Positions 7,556 through 15,283 of a stretch of DNA of 64,000 nt are shown one piece after another. Under the pieces are notes generated by a model, which was given only the letters and a program-made list of their open reading frames with translations, was not told the origin of the DNA and did not search any database. This stretch comes from Bacteriovorax sp. BSW11_IV (GTDB taxonomy: Bacteria; Bdellovibrionota; Bacteriovoracia; Bacteriovoracales; Bacteriovoracaceae). The DNA lies in NCBI RefSeq assembly GCF_000447755.1, contig NZ_AUNE01000010.1, positions 186,001 to 250,000 on the forward strand, read 5' to 3'. Positions within the stretch are counted from its first letter, which is position 1. Each line of letters starts with the position of its first letter. Both the position numbers and the translations under genes were made by a program.

Positions 7556-8767
7556 TTAAAGAAATGGAGACTCAAACGCCTTGGCCGATAGAGTTTTACC
7601 CGTTTTAGGGTGGCGCACATTTCGATTGAGAACAAAATGAAATAGAAGAGGATTTACTCCATAGATTTCATCATAGGCCTTTTTCTCATCAGAACTAATA
7701 AGACCCATATTAAGCAATTGTGAAGTTCTATAAATCCAATTAATCGCAGGTAATGGATAATCTGAACCGTAACCAATGCGATGGTGAAACTCAGGATGCT
7801 CCATTAGAAAATAGAGAGGCTCTCCAACACGTGCATGGATCAATAAGCTCGACATTTCAGCGAACATATTTTTCTCATACTTTTTATCTTTGAAAAGACG
7901 CCAAAATAAGTCGTGGCAATCAACAATAATATCATTATTGTCATAATCATGACATGGTCCGCGGCTGGCAAGATGTGCAACTAAAACCTTCACCCCTAAA
8001 TCAAGAGGAAGCCTCAACTTAAGTGGGTTTGCTAATTCTTGATAGCTCTCACCTTCTACGGCCTTCTCCTCTCCGGCGTGTGTAAGAAGAATCATATTAT
8101 ACTTCATCATCATTTTGTAAAAAGGAATAATGTCTTTATCAGAAGGATCCATGCCCATAGCATTGGGTAACCATTTTACAAAACGGATTCCTTTTTTCGC
8201 ATACTCTTCGAGTTCGATTAGCGCATTTTTTTTATAAGGATGAATCGAAACGACGGCATTGAATAGCCCTGGATGTTTTAGGGCAATATCATAGACATAA
8301 CTATTGGGGACATAAAACTCAGAATGTTTATAATCAATTGAACCATCTTTTTTATAGTGATAATCGAAGGCCAAAATATTGGCCTTAATCTTTTTAGGCA
8401 TATTCTTTTGCAAATCGACAAGCCTGGCCACAAATTCAGCATCAGCATGATTTTTATTTTCTACACCAGATGCACTTAAATAGACATTGAAGCGATTATA
8501 CTTACCAAGATGGGCCCACCACTTTTTCATATCAGGATTTAGCCACAAACCACTGTGATCTGTCCCCATACCCGCCACATGGGCATGAAGATCCACAACT
8601 TTTTCCATGTCGATACCCTGAAAACTCTTTTCAATTAGCTCATGGGCCTTAGGAGATAAACGTTCATTCCATTGATCTGGTCTAGCGTTAAATTTTCCAC
8701 CAAGATTTCCATATAAAAGGCTGCATGAAGTTAGTAAAAAAACTGTAATAAAAATCGTATATTTCAT
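7556..8767 (-). CDS. Amidohydrolase-family metal-dependent hydrolase, lipoprotein
   Basis: A 403-residue lipoprotein (lipobox FLLTSC, Cys at 15). The mature part is a TIM-barrel amidohydrolase: HAH at 61-63 for the metal, a second His in THAGEE, a third in VAHLAS and the metal-binding Asp in GYGSDYPLP. This set of ligands is the amidohydrolase-2/TatD-like pattern. A periplasmic or surface location is unusual for the family, which is mostly cytosolic. The substrate is unknown. Its ATG shares one base with the stop of the upstream outer-membrane gene (TAATG), which implies translational coupling. Confidence 0.8.
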   Translation of the reverse strand: MKYTIFITVFLLTSCSLLYGNLGGKFNARPDQWNERLSPKAHELIEKSFQGIDMEKVVDLHAHVAGMGTDHSGLWLNPDMKKWWAHLGKYNRFNVYLSASGVENKNHADAEFVARLVDLQKNMPKKIKANILAFDYHYKKDGSIDYKHSEFYVPNSYVYDIALKHPGLFNAVVSIHPYKKNALIELEEYAKKGIRFVKWLPNAMGMDPSDKDIIPFYKMMMKYNMILLTHAGEEKAVEGESYQELANPLKLRLPLDLGVKVLVAHLASRGPCHDYDNNDIIVDCHDLFWRLFKDKKYEKNMFAEMSSLLIHARVGEPLYFLMEHPEFHHRIGYGSDYPLPAINWIYRTSQLLNMGLISSDEKKAYDEIYGVNPLLFHFVLNRNVRHPKTGKTLSAKAFESPFL

Positions 8768-9522
8768 TAAAATAACCTTAAACCGTTTATTAAATTATAT
8801 TTAAGAAGAAATAGTGCACTACCATGAGTGTGATCTTCAATATTTCTAAATAATCCAACACCAAGACCATAGCTCCATACATTTGACGTTTTCTGCATGA
8901 GAAGACCTCTATAAGAACTGAAATCATCAGTGTTCTTACCTTTTGCATAGATTTGCAAACCACCAATCAACCATTCTTTGTAGGGCCTAAAACCAATAAC
9001 AAGAGTATGAATATCTTGACGATCACTTCTTGTGAGTAGAACTCCTGAGAACTCGTCTGAAAATAATGACGCCTCATCTTTGTAGCTTATAAACTCTCGC
9101 CTAAGTTGATAAAGCATGACCCAGTCTTTGTAGGCCAGGGCCGTGTTCAAAGAGAAAATATTTTTCCCAACAGAACTGCTACAATTAGTGGCCTTACAAT
9201 CACGACCTTGCACTTCTTTCAACGTACGATGACCCTGCATTCTTGTGTATGAGAATCCAAAAAATGAAATAGGAAAAAATTCGACACCTGCACTTGCACT
9301 ATTTACAAGTAGGCTTGATTTGAGATGCACAAAAGGCCTGATATATCCGTAAAGAATTTTGTCTTTATCCCAAATTTTTTGGCCATAACCAAACTCTCCT
9401 TCGATGGCCGCTCCTGAAGGATATGATCTTGCGCTAGCTCCAAGTCGAGTATCAAGTTGGGCCATAACCTCGCTTCCCATAAAGAAAGCGAGCAGGGCCA
9501 ATACACTAATCCAGGTAGACAT
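8767..9522 (-). CDS. Putative outer-membrane beta-barrel protein
   Basis: A 251-residue protein with a signal peptide (about 1-21, cut after MAQ/VMA) and a mature part made of short alternating amphipathic strands rich in Tyr, Phe and Gly, ending in aromatic Phe (GLRLF), as outer-membrane barrels do. I recognise no named family. The pair Cys-Lys-Ala-Thr-Asn-Cys in the middle could be a disulfide loop. It overlaps the upstream U32 gene by 17 bp and the downstream amidohydrolase by 1 bp, so all four genes from 11914 to 7556 form one operon. No SD precedes the ATG, which fits coupling. Confidence 0.65.
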   Translation of the reverse strand: MSTWISVLALLAFFMGSEVMAQLDTRLGASARSYPSGAAIEGEFGYGQKIWDKDKILYGYIRPFVHLKSSLLVNSASAGVEFFPISFFGFSYTRMQGHRTLKEVQGRDCKATNCSSSVGKNIFSLNTALAYKDWVMLYQLRREFISYKDEASLFSDEFSGVLLTRSDRQDIHTLVIGFRPYKEWLIGGLQIYAKGKNTDDFSSYRGLLMQKTSNVWSYGLGVGLFRNIEDHTHGSALFLLKYNLINGLRLF

Positions 9523-10687
9523 TAGACTTCACACTTATACCAGAGACATGAGGAACAAAAACAACCATACCATTGGTCGCCTTATCCACATTCATGTGAG
9601 AAGAATTTTTGATTTCTGTAACTTCTAGTGTTTTTTCTTTCCCTTCCGGAGTTCTAAAGCGAATGTTTTGCCCGACGACGAGCGCCCTTTCACTATTGCG
9701 AATAAGAATACCAATATGTTTTTTCTTATTCACTTCCATGACATCACCTAAATAGCTGCCATCTTTTCTAAGAATCTTAGTATTTTTAAGCTTTGAAAAA
9801 AGAGCATCAGACTTATTCACATTGTAGTAACCACGAATAACGGGAACGCCATAAATCTTTTTACAGACATTAGCTAATTCAACATCAGGAGAAGTCGCGA
9901 GCTTTGCTATTTCTGGCAATAAAGCTGACTTATTTTCAAAAAAGCGAAGATCGATGCGAACATACTCGAGGCCCATTTCCTTTAACTCACCAAAGTTTTC
10001 AAGAAGGCAGTGGTCCTTAATATTGAACATAAATGTTCCATGCATATTTTCAACAATAGGAAATCCACTATGGGGAGATTCTTCACTTGATCCCTTAATC
10101 TCGATTGGTCTTTCATGAACACTTATAACTTCACTATCGTCGTGATCTATGAGATGCGGAGTCAAAAGTGATCTAGGAGTATAGAAAAGTAGAATTCTTC
10201 CTAATCCTAAAAATTCAATCGGAGTTTTTAATTCTTGCAAATAACTAGCAAGTTTCTCTTTTGGAAATTCGATTGAAAGGACAATCCTTTCAACTCTATC
10301 TTTTGCTAGAGAAATCCATCTTTTAATCCCAATGAGATTATGATTTCCCGTTTCTAAATTTAGTTGAATTTTATGATTTGGCAAATGTTCAATAACATAG
10401 TTGATAGCACCGGGATCTTGTACGCGAATGGCATCAAATAGAGAAAGGTCTATTTCTTTAAGCCTGCTTACGATGGCCTGAAATCTAGTTTCAACCATTA
10501 AAACATCCCACTCAAAAACTGGTCGAATACCATTTTCTTTTAATTTTTTTGCGAGCTCATTTACTTGATCTATTTTGATTCGACCAAAACGTGAAAACAA
10601 ATCTACACCAACAATGGCCTCAGTGATCTTATTTTCAACAAGTACTTCAACTTCATCAATATGATTTATGTATGTGATAATCTTCAT
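9506..10687 (-). CDS. Peptidase U32-family protein, second copy (TrhP1/YhbV-like)
   Basis: A 393-residue protein that looks like a divergent U32 protein: an N-terminal TIM-barrel-like half (IRVQDPGAINYVIEHLP, IQLNLETGNHN, VERIVLSIEFPKEKL) and a C-terminal beta-rich region (RGYYNVNKSDALF, then a small barrel). It lacks the cysteine cluster seen in the neighbouring copy. In B. subtilis two adjacent U32 genes (yrrN/yrrO, TrhP1/TrhP2) act together in 5-hydroxyuridine formation at tRNA position 34; the same tandem arrangement here suggests that role, but this is inference. It starts directly after the stop of the upstream U32 gene. Confidence 0.6.
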   Translation of the reverse strand: MKIITYINHIDEVEVLVENKITEAIVGVDLFSRFGRIKIDQVNELAKKLKENGIRPVFEWDVLMVETRFQAIVSRLKEIDLSLFDAIRVQDPGAINYVIEHLPNHKIQLNLETGNHNLIGIKRWISLAKDRVERIVLSIEFPKEKLASYLQELKTPIEFLGLGRILLFYTPRSLLTPHLIDHDDSEVISVHERPIEIKGSSEESPHSGFPIVENMHGTFMFNIKDHCLLENFGELKEMGLEYVRIDLRFFENKSALLPEIAKLATSPDVELANVCKKIYGVPVIRGYYNVNKSDALFSKLKNTKILRKDGSYLGDVMEVNKKKHIGILIRNSERALVVGQNIRFRTPEGKEKTLEVTEIKNSSHMNVDKATNGMVVFVPHVSGISVKSNVYLD

Positions 10688-11914
10688 TTAAACTCCGGCA
10701 ACAGCAAGACACTTTGCCCTTACAATATTCCACTGCATGGCCCCATCTACGTAAGGCACTTTTACAAGATAGCCTGGTTTCGTTTTTTCATAAGGCTCAT
10801 CCATAATTGTTGTAACGAAATCAACATTAAACATACGAGCATTACCTGAGAATGGAACTAATTCAAGAGAATCATTTGGCCTAAACGCCGAGCGCACTTC
10901 TAAAACCATGTGATCATTTTTTACGACATCTAGAATAACACCGGCAACAACATACTCGTTATCATCGTGCTCTCTTTCTGTATAAATTGAATCTGCACCG
11001 GCCGGCTCGACTAATGAAGCAAGCGTATAATCTCTATGAGTGATTTTACGAAGTTCTGTTTCCCATTCTTTAATATCTTCACTCAAAAGATGGCCATGTT
11101 CTTTATAAAAGTTAAGAGCATCTGAATAGACTTTTGAAATCGTCCCGACATAGTGGTGTGACTTCATTCTTCCTTCAACTTTAAGTGAATCAATTTCACC
11201 TTCAATGAATTCCTCTAGAACGCGAATCCCTTCTAAATCCTTTGAACTCATAAAATAGGCCTTAATATCTTGGGCCTTAGCTCTTTGGTCGTCAGAAAAA
11301 TCCAGACCATATTCAAAACGACATGAGTGAGCACAACCGCCGCGATTACTGTCTCGCCCTTGCGTATAATTAGAAATGACACAATTTCCAGAGTAGGCCA
11401 TGCACATTGATCCGTGGATGAACATTTCAACTTCAAGACCAGATTCTTTTTTAATTTTTGCTGCTTCTTTAACAGAAACTTCACGCCCTAGAACAACTCT
11501 TTTAACACCCATCTTTGCCCACAGCTTTGCGGCCTCAACATTTAGGCAACTTGCTTGAGTCGATAAGTGAACTTCTAGATTCGAATTTTCAGTTACCGTA
11601 CTGATGACACCCAAGTCTGATACGATAACAGCATCTACATTTACTTCATCAAGAAATTTTAAGAACTCAGGCAGCTCATCAATTTCTTTGTCATGTAAAA
11701 AACTATTTAAAACAACATATACTTTTGCATTTCTTGCGTGGGCAAATTCAACCCCTTCAACAAGCTCTTCAAGTGTAAAATTATCGGCCGCAGATCTTAG
11801 GCCAAATTTTTGACCACCAAGATAGACAGCATTCGCACCATAAAGGATGGCGACTTTTAATTTCTCTAAATTTCCGGCCGGCGCCAGAAGTTCTGGGACC
11901 CAACGATCACTCAT
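10688..11914 (-). CDS. Peptidase U32-family RNA hydroxylation protein (TrhP/RlhA-like)
   Basis: A 408-residue U32 protein. Family features: PELLAPAGNLEKLKVAI and GANAVYLGGQKFGLR at the N-terminus, LSTQASCLN, and the core MFIHGSMCMAYSGNC...GRDSNRGGCAHSCR with four Cys that hold an iron-sulfur cluster in characterised members (RlhA, UbiU/V). Despite the name, such proteins hydroxylate RNA (tRNA U34 or 23S rRNA) using prephenate-linked chemistry. Start chosen at ATG 11914 because GAGG lies six bases upstream; an in-frame TTG at 11926 overlaps that RBS. First gene of the four-gene operon. Confidence 0.88.
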   Translation of the reverse strand: MSDRWVPELLAPAGNLEKLKVAILYGANAVYLGGQKFGLRSAADNFTLEELVEGVEFAHARNAKVYVVLNSFLHDKEIDELPEFLKFLDEVNVDAVIVSDLGVISTVTENSNLEVHLSTQASCLNVEAAKLWAKMGVKRVVLGREVSVKEAAKIKKESGLEVEMFIHGSMCMAYSGNCVISNYTQGRDSNRGGCAHSCRFEYGLDFSDDQRAKAQDIKAYFMSSKDLEGIRVLEEFIEGEIDSLKVEGRMKSHHYVGTISKVYSDALNFYKEHGHLLSEDIKEWETELRKITHRDYTLASLVEPAGADSIYTEREHDDNEYVVAGVILDVVKNDHMVLEVRSAFRPNDSLELVPFSGNARMFNVDFVTTIMDEPYEKTKPGYLVKVPYVDGAMQWNIVRAKCLAVAGV

Positions 11915-12026
11915 AAAATACCTCAAAAATAGGACAGAAAAACCCGTCTTTTAACTACCAGATTTTTCAAATACAATAAAGGTATTCGTTCATTTTTTAT
12001 AGTTAAGTAGCTGGATTAGTATTTAG

Positions 12027-13154
12027 ATGTTTAAAAAAATTAAATATATTATCTTGATAACATTACTGGCCGGTGCTGCCTACGGTGCCTATACTGTTTA
12101 TATCACACCAAAACAGATTATCCCGCTTCCGTACAAGATGTCATACAGACCCCTCGCCAATGAAATTGAAGCGGCCCAAAACGCCGATATTTTGGTTATT
12201 GGCGACGCGATGGGACGCACTTTGGACGCCTATTTGCCAGAAATTATCGACAAGGCCAGTGTTAAGCTTAGAAACCCGCTTACAATTTATAATTGGTCCA
12301 AAGAGCATGAGGGCCTTCATAGGACTCTCTACAAAATGCGCTATTTAAAAAAGTGGCCAAAACTAGTCCTCTACTTTGGAGGTTCAGAAGAAAATTATGA
12401 ACTGGCAGCGTGGCCAGGTGATTTTGATAAAATCAAAATCAATATTGAACGCTATAGCGATAAAAGAATCCTTTCAACGATAATGACATTTCCGTGGTTA
12501 TCAAAGTTCGTCTATAAAGCAGTTAAGCAAATAACAATCAGAGATGAAGTTAAGCCGTTTGAAAAAGAGACTAATTTCTTTTTGCGCCAACGAATGAATG
12601 AGCTGGCCTTTAGTTTATTTAAAATTGAATTCGATTATCTCTTGACTCTAGGTCGTGAACACAATTCACGCTTTATCGTCATTACCCCGCCAATTAAATT
12701 AGATCAGACGCCAAAAGAAGTCTGTGACAACGCAACTTCAAATTCAGTAATTATCGAGCAAAATGATATTAAAAATCTTATTGAAGCAGGTCTAGATAAA
12801 GACGCTCACCAAAAAGCATTGGAACTGCTCTCTGTAACTAAAGGCAACGCTTTTTCTCACTATCTTGTTGGAAAAACGGCCCTGAATTTGGGTAATTACA
12901 AAAAGGCCCGTGACGAGTTAACCATGGCCCATGCCTTCGATTGTCAAATGTGGCGCGCCCATCCGGTTATCAATAGTATTATTAGAAAAAGTGCTGAAAG
13001 AGAAAATATTAGATTAATTGATTTTGATCAAACCATGGCCCTCTTATTAGGTCGAGAACTTCTCTTTTTTGATGAGAAAACTCCTCAGCACATTTACTTT
13101 AAAGACTTGCAGCGAAGCATCTTATTGCAAGTAAAAGAAGTTTTTAAATTATAA
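12027..13154 (+). CDS. Membrane-anchored SGNH-hydrolase-like protein with TPR-like segment
   Basis: A 375-residue protein with one N-terminal membrane anchor (6-26). The exported part resembles an SGNH/GDSL fold: ILVIGDAMG at the place of the GDS block, LVLYFGGSEEN in mid-domain, and FFDEKTPQHIYF near the C-terminus where the catalytic Asp-x-x-His is expected. A short TPR-like insertion (ALELLSVTKGNAFSHYLVGK, then a second helix pair) interrupts the domain at about 265-310. The nucleophile Ser is replaced by Ala in the GDAMG block, so activity is doubtful. It precedes a cyclic-nucleotide-binding protein by 19 bp. Confidence 0.55.
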   Translation: MFKKIKYIILITLLAGAAYGAYTVYITPKQIIPLPYKMSYRPLANEIEAAQNADILVIGDAMGRTLDAYLPEIIDKASVKLRNPLTIYNWSKEHEGLHRTLYKMRYLKKWPKLVLYFGGSEENYELAAWPGDFDKIKINIERYSDKRILSTIMTFPWLSKFVYKAVKQITIRDEVKPFEKETNFFLRQRMNELAFSLFKIEFDYLLTLGREHNSRFIVITPPIKLDQTPKEVCDNATSNSVIIEQNDIKNLIEAGLDKDAHQKALELLSVTKGNAFSHYLVGKTALNLGNYKKARDELTMAHAFDCQMWRAHPVINSIIRKSAERENIRLIDFDQTMALLLGRELLFFDEKTPQHIYFKDLQRSILLQVKEVFKL

Positions 13155-13173
13155 ACCTATTGAGGACTAGAGC

Positions 13174-13596
13174 ATGAATTACGAAACAATCAAATATCCA
13201 AAAGATCATATAGTTTGCCGCCAAGGTGATGTGGACAACGACCTCTATCAGGTGATTGATGGAGAATTACTTGTCTTTGTTGTAGAAGGTACAAAAGTTC
13301 ATCCAGTGGCCACTTTAAAGAAAAATGAATTCTTAGGTGAACTCTCTTACTTTGATCACCAAAAGCGCTCTGCCTTTGTTGTGGCAACGACAGAAGTAGA
13401 ACTTTTAAAAATCCCAGTGGCAAATAGTTCAGAGATATTTCCAAAGTGGCTCTACCACATGGCCTGTGACATTACGGCCAGAATTAGAAAGGCCGATGAG
13501 CTTATTCAAAAGCATGGGCTTAAACGCAAGAAAGTCGATACGATCAACTCACTTTCCATTGATGAACAACGATATTTCTATAACTTAACGAAATAA
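13174..13596 (+). CDS. Cyclic-nucleotide-binding domain protein
   Basis: A 140-residue single-domain protein. The beta-barrel of the CNB fold (about 8-100) includes CRQGDVDNDLYQVIDGEL and a phosphate-binding-cassette-like segment FLGELSYFDHQKRSAFVVA, in which Glu and Arg would contact the ribose phosphate. A short basic tail with helix follows; no HTH is present, so it is not a Crp-type regulator. It could sense cAMP or c-di-GMP for a partner protein. Ordered RBS GAGG lies upstream of the ATG, and it shares an operon with the upstream SGNH-like gene. Confidence 0.75.
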   Translation: MNYETIKYPKDHIVCRQGDVDNDLYQVIDGELLVFVVEGTKVHPVATLKKNEFLGELSYFDHQKRSAFVVATTEVELLKIPVANSSEIFPKWLYHMACDITARIRKADELIQKHGLKRKKVDTINSLSIDEQRYFYNLTK

Positions 13597-13659
13597 AACT
13601 ATTTCACTCAAGTATTTTGCAGAAATGACGATAGGGTATGTGCAAACAAAGGATGCCTT

Positions 13660-13836
13660 ATGAAAAAAGTAATTTTTTGCACGATTCTTGCTGGAATTTT
13701 TGTCTCTTGCTCATCTTCAAACTTTAGAATGCCACTAAGTGTTTTAGAAAAACATGATGAAAAACAGGCCAATCTTACAGAAAGACAATTTCGTCAGATT
13801 GAATATTTCAATCGAGAGCACAAAGAAAAAAAATAG
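13660..13836 (+). CDS. Small predicted lipoprotein (58 aa)
   Basis: A short reading frame with ATG at 13660 and TAG at 13834-13836. Residues 1-16 form a lipoprotein signal (lipobox IFVSC, Cys at 17), followed by a Ser-rich spacer and a charged, helix-prone tail rich in Glu, Lys, Gln and Arg. A GGATG-type weak RBS precedes it, and a strong terminator starts inside the stop codon. It resembles no family I can name. The lipobox and the tight terminator argue that it is a real gene. Confidence 0.65.
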   Translation: MKKVIFCTILAGIFVSCSSSNFRMPLSVLEKHDEKQANLTERQFRQIEYFNREHKEKK

Positions 13837-13858
13837 GCCCAAGCGGGCCTTTTTTTTT
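13835..13858 (+). terminator. Rho-independent terminator after small lipoprotein
   Basis: Stem AGGCCC/GGGCCT with loop AAGC, followed by eight T. The left arm begins in the stop codon of the small lipoprotein gene. Confidence 0.9.
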
Positions 13859-13876
13859 AAAAGAAATCACTTTGTT

Positions 13877-14206
13877 TTAATCAAGAAGTGAAGAGAAATC
13901 AAAAAGATCAATCACATCAATGGCCGGTTCTTCATAAGGATGGGCCTCAATAAGAGCTTTTAAGGCCAATTTTAGTACATCATCTTTACAAATCATCTCC
14001 ACTCTTAGTTCATCAACATACTCAACTTCATTAACTTTTCCGATAAAAGGATTGGCCCCAGAAAGTGCGCGAAATTGACCTCGTCCTCTTGCTTCAAACG
14101 AGCATTGATCGTAGTTTCCAATGACCCCTGCACCTGAGTCAAACAACGCTTTTTTCACTTTAGGGGCCTCATTTACCGGAACATAAAAAACAATTTTCTT
14201 TGCCAC
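13877..14206 (-). CDS. NIF3/YqfO-like (CutA/PII-fold) small protein
   Basis: A 109-residue protein that matches the small stand-alone NGG1p-interacting-factor-3-like family, which also forms the insert domain of Nif3/YqfO: KIVFYVPVNEAPKVKKALF, AGVIGNYDQCSF, GQFRALSGANPFIG and AHPYEEPAIDV. The fold is PII/CutA-like, and the function of free-standing members is not established. I chose the GTG at 14206 because GAGGT sits about five bases upstream; an ATG at 14218 overlaps this RBS and would add four residues. Confidence 0.8.
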   Translation of the reverse strand: MAKKIVFYVPVNEAPKVKKALFDSGAGVIGNYDQCSFEARGRGQFRALSGANPFIGKVNEVEYVDELRVEMICKDDVLKLALKALIEAHPYEEPAIDVIDLFDFSSLLD

Positions 14207-14223
14207 AGTGCACCTCATAAATT

Positions 14224-14300
14224 AACAAATTCTTACAACTAACAAAAAACTAACAAACTGATTAGACAAACTAAACAAACAGTAACAAACTTTTAACATT
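14224..14300 (+). promoter_or_regulatory. Phased AACAAA repeats upstream of the secreted HEIGHH protease
   Basis: Six copies of AACAAA or ACAAA start at 14224, 14241, 14252, 14265, 14274 and 14284, with AACATT at 14295. From 14241 on they recur every 9-13 bases, close to one helical turn. The region is almost free of G. It may be a curved or UP-like promoter element or an array of regulator sites. The core promoter is not clear. Confidence 0.45.
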
Positions 14301-14349
14301 AGGAAATAAAAATCTACGGAAAGAGATATTCTCATTCAGGGAGGAACAG

Positions 14350-15228
14350 ATGAGAAAAATGATCATGATGACGATCCTTGCAAGTCTTTTGGGAACACCA
14401 GCATTTGCATGCGACATGGACGGAAAAACTGGTATCGTTGAGAAAAACGATCTTTACATTCCAGTTGGTGAAAAATCAAATGGTGGGATAACTGAAGCAG
14501 AATTCAACGAAATTATCGAAAAAGTTGAAGGTATCTACGCTCCAATTATCGAAGCAAAAGGTAAAACTCTTCAGATCGTAAGAAACTGGACAGATGGAAC
14601 TGTTAACGCTTACGCTCGTCAGATCGGGAACACTTGGGAAGTTCAAATGTTCGGTGGTCTTGCTCGTCACGAAACAATCACAAGAGATGGTTTCGCAACT
14701 GTTGTTTGTCACGAAATTGGTCACCACCTAGGTGGAGCACCTAAGAAAGCTTCATGGTGGGGTTCTTCTTGGGCGTCAAACGAAGGTCAAGCTGACTACT
14801 TCGGTACTTCAAAATGTCTAAGAAAATTCATGGAAAAAGATAACAACGAAGAAATCGTTGCTAATCTTGAAGTTCCTGCTTTCGCTACAGAAAAATGTGC
14901 TGCTAACTTTAAAGATGCTGCTGACCTAGCTATGTGCCAAAGAGGTGCAATGGCAGGTATGTCACTAGCTAACCTTTTCAGAGCTCTAAGAAATATGTCT
15001 TCAGAACTTAAATTCGAAACTCCAGACTCAAAAGTTGTTTCGAAAACTGATGACAACCACCCAGCTCCACAATGTCGTCTTGATACTTACTTCCAAGGTG
15101 CACTTTGTGACCAAGATCACTACTCAGATGTAGATGAATCAGATGCTACAATCGGTACTTGTAACAGATCACAAGACTATGTAGACGGTGTTAGACCACT
15201 TTGTTGGTACAAGCCTGCTAGAATCTAA
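14350..15228 (+). CDS. Secreted zinc metalloprotease-like protein (HEIGHH)
   Basis: A 292-residue exported protein: signal peptide 1-20 (cut after AFA), zinc-site motif HEIGHH at 121-126, and NEGQADY at 144-150 whose Glu is the likely third ligand (gluzincin-like HExxH plus downstream E). Ten or more Cys spread through the mature part suggest disulfides. I cannot assign it to a named peptidase family. The codon use is biased to GCT/GGT/CTT and nearly lacks GGCC, unlike neighbouring genes, which suggests high expression. A strong RBS GGGAGG stands 7 bases before the ATG. It ends at a terminator shared with the convergent L,D-transpeptidase gene. Confidence 0.8.
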   Translation: MRKMIMMTILASLLGTPAFACDMDGKTGIVEKNDLYIPVGEKSNGGITEAEFNEIIEKVEGIYAPIIEAKGKTLQIVRNWTDGTVNAYARQIGNTWEVQMFGGLARHETITRDGFATVVCHEIGHHLGGAPKKASWWGSSWASNEGQADYFGTSKCLRKFMEKDNNEEIVANLEVPAFATEKCAANFKDAADLAMCQRGAMAGMSLANLFRALRNMSSELKFETPDSKVVSKTDDNHPAPQCRLDTYFQGALCDQDHYSDVDESDATIGTCNRSQDYVDGVRPLCWYKPARI

Positions 15229-15252
15229 TTGAAAAATTGTTTCTATAAAAAG

Positions 15253-15279
15253 AAAGGCCTCCAATTGGAGGCCTTTTTT
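15253..15279. terminator. Bidirectional terminator
   Basis: Perfect palindrome GGCCTCCAATTGGAGGCC with A/T tracts on both sides. It serves the plus-strand metalloprotease gene and the convergent L,D-transpeptidase gene, whose stop lies 5 bp away. Confidence 0.93.
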
Positions 15280-15283
15280 ATTC

